Below, piece after piece: positions 37,501 to 49,500 of a stretch of DNA of 64,000 nucleotides (its first letter is position 1; each line of letters opens with the position of its first letter). The stretch lies in NCBI GenBank assembly GCA_911728435.2, contig OU452205.1, forward strand, positions 18,358,260 to 18,422,259. The letters are read 5' to 3'. Source of the DNA: Apoderus coryli. Its lineage: Eukaryota; Arthropoda; Insecta; Coleoptera; Attelabidae. The notes under the pieces were generated by a model. The model made no database searches, was not told the DNA's origin, and was given only the letters and a program-made list of their open reading frames with translations. Made by a program: the position numbers and the translations under genes.

Positions 37501-40500
37501 ACAAAACTAAGTTACTTCGACGTTTTAAGTGGCTGAGACATCTTAGTTCCCGTAGTTTAGGATAATAACTGGTTATATTAGTGTCGTTGTTCTCATTATA
37601 GAGATTATCTAATTCACCTTCATTTTCGTGATCACTGTGTAACAGTAGCGGAACACCATTTTGGGGAACTCTAAAATCTTTACCCCAAACTCGGTCATTT
37701 ACAGAAAAAATATATATATAAAAAATATAAATCACTATATATATACTAATGTAGGTAGGGAATGTTGGAGAATAATAAATGAAAAGCGAGTTAATGGTAA
37801 AAAAAATAAAAACACTATTCAAGAGGGTATCGGCGTTGACCAGAGCGTAGTAAAGATACCAATCGACATCGCAAATACTTTCAATGACTTCTTTGTCAGT
37901 TTTTCTAGGAATAATACTTCATGCAGTCTGGACACACCGAATCTCGTGAAATCCACAGTTAGATCTTTTTTCCTTCACCCCACTACCCCAGATGAGATCT
38001 CCAGAGTTGCCAGGAAAACTTGCAGGAAAAAATCTAGCGGTTTGGATGGTATTCCAGGTAATGTAGTTCTGGCCGTTGTTGATATCATTGCAGGGCCGTT
38101 GTCCCTGATAGTTAACAGAAGCTTTGAGGAGGGTGTTTTTTCGGAACGTTTAAAAAAATCAAAAATTATTCCCATATATAAAAATAAAGGAGATCCTAGG
38201 GATATAAATAATTACAGACCTTTGGAATGACAAAACCAGTTGAGTAAAATCTTTGAATCTTTATTTAACAATAGACTTAATGATTATCTGGAAAAACATA
38301 AACTGCTTGCTCACAGCCAAAATGGATTTAGAAGCAATCGGTCAACAGAGACAGCTCTGGGTCAGGCTTTTGGTCACTTGTTTCATGCCCTTAATAACAG
38401 GCAGATGGTGGCTGGTATTTTTTTTGATCTGAGCAAGGCTTTTGATACAATAGGTCACAAGCTTCTGCTCTCAAAATTGGAGGATGTTGGAGTGCGTGGA
38501 ACAACGTCTAAATAGATAGGAAGTTATCTCATGCATCGTACCCAGCAAGTAGAGATTGCGGGCGTTCGTTCAGGGGTGGGAATTGTGAGCAATGGGATAC
38601 CACAGGGCTCATGTTTATCGCCAACTTTATTTAATATATTTATTAATACCCTGCCGGACGTGTTGGGGGTTTTTGGCCTGCCCGTTCTTTATGCGGATGA
38701 CACAAGTGTCCTTGTTTCAGCCGGGGATGAGAGTGGGTTGGTACGGTCTGCTAATGCCCTAGCTGGCGCGATGCACAGATGGTGCGAACACAATGGACTG
38801 GCACTCAATGCATCAAAAACTGTCTTTCTCCCAATTTCCATATCAAATAGGAACATGGACCGAAGTTATTTAATAAGAGCCAAAGATAAATCTATTGAGC
38901 AGGTCAGTAGCACCAAATTCTTGGGAATATATACAGACAATAAATTGACCTGGAGCACGCATATAGACGCTGTAGTGAAGAAATTGTCCAGCTACATATT
39001 CCTAATAAACAACATCAAAAATACTGTATCGAATGATATTCTTAAATTGATATATTTTGGTCTGATACAGTCTACTTTAATGTATGGTGTTATATTTTGG
39101 GGGGGGGCGAGTGGGACTGCGAGGGTGTTCAGAACTCAAAAAAGGATCATCAGAGCGATGCAGGGAATCTCTCAAACTACTTCCTGTAAGGACCATTTCA
39201 AAAAATTGAAATTAATGACATTCCCTTCACTATACATGTACTCACTTATAATACATATAAAAAAAACAAAATGAAATATTGCCTAAATCAGAAGATATAC
39301 ATAGTCACAATACTAGAAATAAAAATAACTTGGTATTACCATTCTCCAGATCAACTACTGGCCAAAAGAACCCTAACTACATAGGTGTTAAATGTTTCAA
39401 TAAAATTTTAAAAATACAAAAGTTTCAAAACATTTCTATCAAAAAATTGAAACTGGAGCTGAGAACCTTTTTTATAGAGAAATGTTTTTATTCTGTAGAC
39501 GAGTTTTTAAAATGTACTAATGAATAGTTTTAAGTCCCGATTTATAGCGGGTTATGTATGAATATTATTGTTTTGTGTTGTATGTAATATTATTGACTAT
39601 CCCATAATGTGACATATCATATTGTATATTGTTATCATTCTTCTAAAAATATATATTTCACCCCGTATGATTGGAAACATTGTTGGAACTCGTGTAACAT
39701 AAAAGTTAGCATTATTAGTACATAACTGCGATGGCAAACGGAATCTAGTAAACGATTCTCTAAAACCTTTAATAGTAGTTGACGATAATAACTCATTAAC
39801 TTCGCTACATTCAATCCATTTAGATGCGTGTCCTTTATTTCTAAAAAAATTGAATCTAGGTTGATCTCGATTTCGAGCATTAACTCCTTGTTCAAGATTA
39901 GCTCGCCCTCTGAGGGATAATTTCGTTGCTAGTGCAATTTAATCAACCTAACGTATTGAAATCTTCCATTAAGCGTTCCAACATTTTATCTTCATGAAAG
40001 ACAATCTCACACATCGAAAGTTCCGTGCCCAAGTAGCCCATTGACACTAAGGTCTTCTCTTGCACTTCCAAATCGAAACACTTTCATTAAACATTCACCG
40101 ACTTGTATAAATTTTAACGCGTTCAGCAAAATAAGACTTTACTGGTACTAAATGTTCAGTTAACACTTCAATTAAATCCGCAAAAATTTTTGTCTCAGGT
40201 AACAAGGGTACACATAAATTACGTACTAGAACATCCTCTGACAGTATATTGAAAATATAGCTTTTTTTTTGCTATATAAACTTGTTTTAATTTTTCATTA
40301 AACACTGAAAACTCAGAAGTTTAGTAATCATATATATTTATTGAGCCTAAAAGGCCAACTAAACTATCAACTTTTTGCATACCATACTTGAGTTACGTAC
40401 CTATATCCTATATACCTATATTTTTATATAAAAACAACTAAAAACTTTATCCATCACTGATTTTTAAAAAAAATGAATTTTTTGCATACCAATGCCTTTA

Positions 40501-43500
40501 TACCCATTACAAAATATGTTTAAACACATTATAAATAATAATAAATAAATAATAATTGTTTATAAATATACAGGGTGAACTATCACTCAGTACAAAAATT
40601 GTAACCACGTGCTCAGAGAAGCATGAAAAACTATAAAAAATTTGTTTCGGATTTTTATTCGATGTTTACAAAATGGGGCAAATCCACGTTTTTCCCCGGT
40701 AAATCGGCGCCTATGACAACCAATTTTCAATATGACCTCCAACATATGAACAGCTGTAGGGTTAATATCCGCGGCGTTGCCAATTGTTGAGACGGCGAAA
40801 ATGAACAGTTTTGTTAATAATAATAATTAAAATACCTGATAAATAAGTTCATCTGCATAATTGTACATTACTTCTTTGCTTTTGGAAACTGCTAAAACGA
40901 TATTTTCGCATATGGAACAACTACACTAATAACAAAAGCCGCAAACACACTAAAATGTCCGATTATTTTACTCAAATGGGTTATTTTTACAACAACGACT
41001 TCTCGCGTAGCGAAAAAACCAAATGTTTGAAGAGGCCACCGTTAACTTCACTTTATTTCCGCACTTAATCACTGAACTTCATCATCACCAATCTCCGTTT
41101 CATAGACAAGTCTTCATGTAGATCTAAAACTATTGTTATTTTACATAAATCGTTCATGTTTTACAACAGAAACTTCTCCCTCATCACTAATCACAATAAT
41201 AATATGTAGGCCTACAACCTATACCGTAAATTGTTGTACTTCAAATTGATTCTTAAAGTTACGCTAATTCGGGCGTTCACTTTCATCACAAAATTTTAAC
41301 AAACAAATCATAGATAAGTTTTCTGAAGTAATCCATCTATCGAGGAGTGACTATTATTATTTGAATAAAACGACGTCTACTCCACAAAATGATTTATATA
41401 TATACGTTAAAATTCTTGCTTTTAGCTGCCAGACATGTTTCGGACTACACGTCCATCATCAGTGGCTTAAGGAACCTTGTACAATGTTGCTAGCTGTGAG
41501 GGTCATACTTCATACAAAATTAACAGAGAGATTTTTTACATGGATTTTTGATTTAAACGTTTATACATATCTGCAAAATAATCACTTATTTAGGATGTGA
41601 TGTAATATTATTATACGTGTAGGAATCTTACCATTTTGTTGGAAAATTGGTTGTTAAATTAATAAAATAAAAATAAAATTATGGTTAAATTGTTGAACAT
41701 TTGTCAATTATTGTTGCTTGTATTCTTAGTTTTTTCCTTTTTCTCATCTTCAAGGAAAAACCAGTTAAATTTAAAATTAAATTGGTAAGATCCCACAACA
41801 GTATGGCTGCTTAAGAATTACAAATAAGATAAACAAAATGTCGAGTGGTGAGGATGAAGATTTGGTGTTTGAGGTGAGGTGAGGTGAGTAAGTCAAGTGA
41901 GGTGAGTAGATGAGGGTTGTTTAATCTGTAATATATTAAGTGAATGAATTTTGGTAAGATGTTGAGAGAAGTTATTTGTTATTTGTAAAGTCCATGATTT
42001 GAGTGTCTTTTATATTTGTTATCTATGGGTATATTAACCTTAATGTTCGATTAAAAGTAGTGGTGTCTATGGATTAATGATTCTATTGTTTGTGTCTAAG
42101 AGAAAGTGAAATGACATGTTATAACCTAGTATTTGTTGATTTGTCTATATTTGTAGGTTATGGGGCTTATTTATGGGAGGCTTGGGGTGGTGGGTTCTAT
42201 TGAGTTGAATTTAAGGGAATTGAAGAATGGGAGGCAGTCGAATTCGAGTTGGTCATTTACGCAAGTGTACTTAGTGTTCTTTTTGTATGAATTAATTTCC
42301 ATGGCTTCCAAGACATTTAACATTGTGCTTTTGACACAAGAATGGAGCATTTCAGCATTTTGATCGATGGAGAAGGAGTGGTGTTCATTATAGATGTGGT
42401 TGGCAAAGGCAGAGTTGCTGTTTATTTCTTCAGCGTTTTCTTGAGTGGCTTTTTCAATGATTTTATTGTGTTCTTTAATACGAGTTCCAAAGTTGCGACC
42501 AGTTTGACCAATGTAGATGGTATTGCAGTTTATGGTGCCACACTTCAATAAGTATACTCCGGATTTTTGAAGCCAGTTGACTGGGGATTTGCTGTTATCA
42601 ACGTAATTGCCAATGGTATTTCTAGATCTGAAGCAGATGTTAATGTTGTTGTTATTAAATAGTTTTTTAATGGAATGCATAAATGGACCGATGTATGTAA
42701 TGGGGTGGGAACTCTTGTTTGTGGAATTTTCGAAAGTGGTAAGTCCGTTAAATGTGTACTTTATTAGGTGTTTATAATATATTTTATTGATCGTAGATAT
42801 TGGATAGTGGTTTACTTTAGCTATATGGTAAATAATTGACAATTCATTATTGAAGTCTTCATGTGACATTGGTACGTGGAAGAGTCTGTGGAAGTAAGAT
42901 TCGAATGTTGAGAATTTGTGTGCGGACGGGTGGTTGGAGTGGTAGTCGATAATAGCATCTGATGAAGTGGGTTTATGATATATTGAGAAGGTAAGTTGGT
43001 TGTTCTGTTTGTGTATGGTTAAGTCAAGATACGCTAATGAGTTGTTTGTTTCAGACTCATGTGTGAATTGAATTCGTTCATGTATGAAGTTCATGAAGTT
43101 CATGAAGTTAAGCGTTTGGACGACTTCATCAGCGGTTCTATTGTATATGGCGAAGATGTCATCCACGTATCTTTTTAGGCAAATGAATTTTGGACCATGA
43201 ATGTTATTTGATAGAATGGTTTGGTCTATTTTTGACATGAAGATTTCAGCTAGCAGGGATGAGATGCCATTTCCCATGCTCAAGCCATCCATTTGTTTAT
43301 AATATTTATTGTTAAAGTGAAAAAAGTTTTGTTCGATTTTTTTTTCACTTTAACAATAAATATTATAAACAAATGGATGGCCATCGATCAAAATGCTGAA
43401 ATGCTCCATTCTTGTCTCAAAAGCACAATGTTAAATGTCTTGGAAGCCATGGAAATTAATTCATACAAAAAGAACACTAAGTACACTTGCGTAAATGACC

Positions 43501-46500
43501 AACTCGAATTCGACTGCCTCCCATTCTTCAATTCCCTTAAATTCAACTCAATAGAACCCACCACCCCAAGCCTCCCATAAATAAGCCCCATAACCTACAA
43601 ATATAGACAAATCAACAAATACTAGGTTATAACATGTCATTTCACTTTCTCTTAGACACAAAAAATAGAATCATTAATCCATAGACACCACTACTTTTAA
43701 TCGAATATTAAGGTTAATATACCCATAGATAACAAATATAAAAGACACTAAAATCATGGACTTTACAAATAACAAATAACTTCTCTCAACATCTTACCAA
43801 AATTCATTCACTCAATATATAACAGATTAAACAACCCTTATCTACTGACCTCACTTGACTTACTCACCTCACCTCAAACACCAAATGTATAGCTTTGGCT
43901 GAGACCTTGATATTTATATAACTATCTTCATCCTCACCACTCGACATTTTGTTTGTCTTATTTGTAATTCTTAAGCAGCCATACTGTTGTGGGATCTTAC
44001 CAATTTAATTTTAAATTTAACTTGTTTTTCCTTGAAGATGAGAAAAAGGAAAAAACTAAGAATACAAGCAACAATAATCGACAAATGTTCAACAATTTAA
44101 CCATAATTTTATTTTTATTTTATTAATTTAACAACCAATTTTCCAACAAAATGGTAAGATTCCTACACGTATAATAATATTACATCACATCCTAAATAAG
44201 TGATTATTTTGCAGATATGTATAAACGTTTAAATCAAAAATCCATGTAAAAAATATCTCTGTTAATTTTGTATGAAGTATGACCCTCACATCTAGCAACA
44301 TTGTACAAGGTTCCTTAAGCCACTGATGATGGACGTGTAGTCCGAAACATGTCTGGCAGCTAAAAGCAAGAATTTTAACGTATATATATAAATCATTTTG
44401 TGGAGTAGACGTCGTTTTATTCAAATAATCATAGATAAGTGTTTATTGAAATAAATAAAAAATACGGTTTATAATCTTACGGTAGAAACCTGCATTATAA
44501 TATGAGAAATATTTTGAGAATTTGTTTTTGCAAAGCAGCAATTTTATTATTAATGAAATCTTAAACCTTTCCTGTTACTAGCAAAAAATAACAACTAACA
44601 ACTAACTTGTTTTAAGTTATATTGACATACAAAAAATATTTGACAGTTCACAATTTCCTGAAAACTAAAACATTAGTCGAATTCACTTTTAACTTTTTGC
44701 ATTCACGCGACCCCGGATATTGCCGGTTTCACTATGATGACGTCACGAAAAAGCCCTTCATGAACAATATATCGTTGGGCAGGTGGTCATAGGCGTCGTA
44801 AAAAGGGAGTTTAATATGATTTTCAAAAAAAATATTTTCAGCCTTAATAAAAATGTTGGAAATTTTTTGAAAGGCGATTCTGTTAAATCTTATTTTTCTC
44901 TACCTCCAGTTCAAATTTTTGTATTGAGTGATAGTTCACCCTGTATAACAGGTAACTATGTTGAACAATAAATATATTATTTTGAGCTTAAGAATTGTAT
45001 TGTAAGCGATTGTATTAGTTCACATTTTCAATAAATAACCAGAATTCAGTTAGATTGAATAATTTTATGTACAAGAAAACTTCCATAAAATTTTTAAGAA
45101 ACTTTTGGAAAAATAGCTTGAACAGACCTTACAGAAATATTGTTCTGGCATAGCGGACAAAATTACTGAATTTTTATTATACTTACGAACCCTTTAGCTT
45201 TTATTAGGCTTCATATATTCCTATTTCCACAAAAGCTACAAGAAAAGGTGGAGTAAGCAAAGGGTGAAAATAAAAATTTTGAACAAGGACCGTAAGTCCA
45301 TGTTTATTTGAATTAGTTGATGTTCGTTTATTTCCCCGTAAAATATATTTCAAATCAAACAAACAAACAAAACTAAATATTTGTTATCACAAATATATAT
45401 GGTAGGCGGAAAAACCCTGAATTTTGGTTACAACGTTTCCCTACATTGATCGAGTTTTAGTTTTTGGTCTCATTTAAAACAGAAATCGAAAGAAAGTTAC
45501 TTTTTTGTGTTGATTGCATGTGGGCAATTCTCATAACATTCTAATGAATCTTTATTTCTAAATGCAAAATGAAAATTATGTACTTATTAACTTCCCATAG
45601 CTACATATATATTTTTCTAGAAGCCCCAGTGAATAGCAGTTTTTTGTTTGTTGTTAGTTACATGTTCGTCACATATTTTGGGTCTGGGATCCCAAATGCA
45701 ATAGACATTATTATATTATGATTTCTTGGAATATTTACGATGATAGTATTACAACGAATCGTCTTTACGAACATTTATCTTGCCAATATACTACAATCTG
45801 TTTTTCATATAAATATAAATTTGCTACTCTTTAAAGATAATAATATGTTTCAGCTTTATACATAAAAGCAGTTCCTATAATTCTTCTTTTATTCTTTATT
45901 TTACAATAATCTAGAGTCAAGGTTGAGAATTCTCCTAATTAATCTTTAAAACCTATTTATAGATATTATGTACAAATAAATATGATATACTCGTAGGTAC
46001 CTACCTGAATCTCGTAAGACAAGCTGTTTTACTAACAGCTACAGCTTCTATGGAGTAAGTCACATAAACAGCCAAAAATCCAGTTAAACCGCTAACGAGA
46101 ATGACTGTTTTTAATAGCGATGTGAGTATTTGATAGACTGCACAAGCGATCATGGAGATTAAGACTAGTAGAAGTAAATACTGAAACAAAAATTTGTTTA
46201 ACTTAACGGAATATGAGAAAAAAAATGTTTAGTCAACGCACGACTACCAAATTTACGATTACTATACAGTGTATATTATCAAAAATAAGATTTTTAATGA
46301 TTTTGATTTTTTTAAATTTTATGAAAATATTTTCAAAACACGACCTCCACACAATAACTATTGTGTGGAGGTCGACTTTTATTTCAAGAATATTTAACTA
46401 TTCTACTCCACTTCGATATGGACTACTTCTTTCGAATATTTTCAAAACAGTGATTTATTACACCAATTGTGTCGAAACTACATTGAATTGAATATCCGGT

Positions 46501-49500
46501 TTGTGATTAATATACAGGGTTAATCATAAATAACATTTTTTTTATTTCGTAAAATTAATTTTACGTAAAAACAAACAACTTTTGTTGCTTTCTTACTAAG
46601 ATTTTATTCAATCATAAAATGTTAAAATAAATAAAGTTCTACTCAAATAATGTGGTACCACTGAGTTGAGCCCATAGTTCAACTCGATATCTGAATTCCC
46701 GATAACAATTCCTAATTTGCTGTAGTGGGATATTTGCCATGACTTCTCTTATTTTTTCTTTCAAGAGATCTAAATTATTATTGAAATTGGTTGTATACAC
46801 ATGTTGCTTCAGATATCCCCACAAATGAAAATCCATAATTGTGAGATCGGGACTCCTAGGTGGCCACTCATTTGGCCCATACCTTCCAATCCATTTGTTC
46901 CGAAACTGATGATTTAGCCAAATCACGAACCATTATCGTGGAATCAGCGGGACAGCCGTCTTGTTGGAAGTGTATTTTTATTCGATCAGCTAAAGGAATT
47001 TCTTGCAAATTATCAGAAAAAAAGGTGTTCAGAAGATGCAAATAAGTGTGATATGATCCAATGATTCCATGGTAAGATACAGCACACCACACGTTAACTT
47101 TTTGTGAATACTGTCTTCTACAGCGGATACGAAAATTAGGGTTGTCACGGGACCAATAGCGAGAATTTTAGGAACTAATTGCTCCGTTCGTGTGAAAATA
47201 ATATTATTAACAAAACGTCTTTGATTTTCCTCTATCCACAGACAAAAATCCAAACGCTTCATCTCGTCATTTTCTTCCAGAGAATGATTAAATTTAGGTT
47301 TGTACGGACGAATTTTATTGAATTTTAATATTTTTTGTAATAAAGATTTACTCACATTACCAATTTAAGAACATCTTTTTCTTAAAGAGAGCTAGGGAAA
47401 TTTTCTAACCGAATCCATTGTCTTTACAGTTACAGCATCATCTTCATGATACTTTTTTTTCTTCCTTTTTTTATTTAAAACACTTCCAGTTCTTATGAAT
47501 TTCATTACAATTTTTTTTAAACCCACGTCCGTGAGAGGAACATCGGGCCATATCTCATGGAATTCTCGAAGAACTGCCACATGGCGTTTTTCATGTCCTA
47601 AACCATAACTTCGCACACTATAAATTCTTTGTTCTAACGTAAGCATTTTCTAATTTCACTATTAGGTATGCAAAAAAAAAATAATGACACAACTGTCAAC
47701 AATTTGAAAGATGTGAAGAAACTAACACATTTAATTATTTTAGAACAGGTTACTTGATATTTTATTATTTTAATAGTAACTATGAAATTAACCACTTTGA
47801 GAAAAAGGTTTATTAGTTTTTTTTTGCACAATTGGTGTAATAAATCACGGTTTTGAAAATATTTTCATAAAATTAAAAAAAAACAAAAAAATCAAAATCA
47901 TTAAAAATGTTATTTATGATATACCCTGTAAAGTAATCGTCAATTTGGTATTCGAAATTGTAGTTTCGACACAAGCAGACGTTTTAATATAAAATGAATG
48001 AATGAATAAAGAATGACCTTTTCTTTTAAATTTACAAATAAAAAAGTTTTTCCTCTTCCAAACTCTATCCGTGGACACATTGTATAAGTGATTTTTAAAT
48101 TTTTGAAAATGATTGCGTTGATATGGATTGGCGCTGGCAAGTAAAGAATATCTTTACATGGAAACCTGAATTTTCGTAAAAGAATACATGTTCCAATATA
48201 TCCATGGCATTACGGTAGAATGAAAAGATACTTAAACCCGGGCGGTGCTAAGCATATTCTAACAAAAATAAATTCAGCTTCCATATCTAATTGTCCACAT
48301 ATGAGATTTTTGTCACTTTTATTTAATAGTCAGTGGCACTTAGGATGCTTGCGAATAATTAACCAGACTAGTAAATAGAAAAAAAAATTACACTGGTTTT
48401 CATCTGAACTTGCTGGCATATGTGCAGATGAATATCTTTATATTAAGATGCCTTCTATGTCAGTAGTGCTTATGAAACTTTCTAAAATTAATAATCCGAA
48501 CTTGCTGGGATATCGAGTTTGGAAAGCCAAGTGTGCGAATCAATACAAACGACAAAATATATAATAATCGAAGAGGTAGGTGGTAACGTAGAGTTTTATC
48601 GTATAATAATATTTACTTCTTAAAGAACAAAAAATGTAAGCAGAATTAATTTGTCTAATGAACATAAAAACTAATTCATAATATAAAATGTAGTTTCTGG
48701 ACTTGTTATGATTTAGATTTAGAACTTAAAAGTTACCTAACCTAAACGTTTGGCTTTAAGACTGTGTCAGCATTTTCGGTACAAAAACATCGTAATAATT
48801 TTCGGTACTTTGCTAAAAATTTCATAAAGAGCACTTTGTGAAACCATGTATTATCTTATATCTAGGATACCTACATCAACTAAATTATACGGTCTACAAG
48901 TACTCTCTTTTATGTCAGCTTCATTCTCCCTGAGTTGAACCACATCATTTTGATTCATTCTAGAACTATTCGTCGTACAATTTAAATACATTATTAATGA
49001 AGACGACGTCGAATTTATGCATTTCAGCTCTTGCTTAAGTGAAATCTGAAAATATAAAATCATTTCAAAATAACTTTTACGTGTTTAAGTATAATAGAGA
49101 CGACAAATGAATATTAAATTATGTTCTTTTCGTTCTGAAATCTCTACTTGAAAAACATACAGTTATATTATTTCTAACAGAATTATTTTTCTGATTTAAT
49201 TTTAATAAAAATGGTTAGAAGTCACTAATTTGAAAATAAATTTAGAAATTTAAGTCAATATACTTACAGAGTGTAACATAACCAATGCATATATACAGGT
49301 GGCCATTAAAAATGAAAACACTTGCGCAACGTTGCGATTTTTGTGAATTATTCTAGAAAGTGTAAATAATTTCAGATGAAAATTCTGAAAATAGGGAGAG
49401 AAAATGTATATGTACATAGCATATCACTCAATTACAAACACATAATAATTTTAAGTACCGATAGGGTGAATTTAATAGCATCATAAATATTCATTGATAT

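Larger units (their letters stand above)
41320..44426. mobile_element. Penelope-like retroelement, head-to-head palindrome
   Basis: Two copies in inverted orientation meet at 43286-43380, where ~40 bp form a perfect palindrome (taatatttattgttaaagtg / cactttaacaataaatatta) with a 10-bp loop. The left copy (about 41356-43326, minus) keeps RT and GIY-YIG coding; the right copy (43337-44426, plus) has the same start and end but lacks ~0.9 kb of the middle. A 14-bp duplication aatcatagataagt flanks at 41306-41319 and 44427-44440. A ~37-bp tail (gaagtaatccatctatcgag) lies only at the left. Confidence 0.88.
40571..44943. mobile_element. Mariner-like shell holding a Penelope palindrome
   Basis: Inverted ends cagggtgaactatcactca.tacaaaaatt at 40571 and 44943, flanked by TA. 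Without the inserted Penelope element the shell is ~1.25 kb. A faint transposase C-terminus lies on the minus strand near 40700-40760 ([15 protein letters not shown], compare the family motif ANGGHFEHL). Degraded and non-coding otherwise. Confidence 0.65.

Noticed and set aside
42160..42551. Plus-strand ORFs over the Penelope gene
   Set aside because: Reverse-strand shadows of the RT/GIY-YIG frame.
43388..43591. Minus-strand ORF in the right Penelope arm
   Set aside because: Shadow of the plus-strand C-terminus; mirrors the shadow at 42160.
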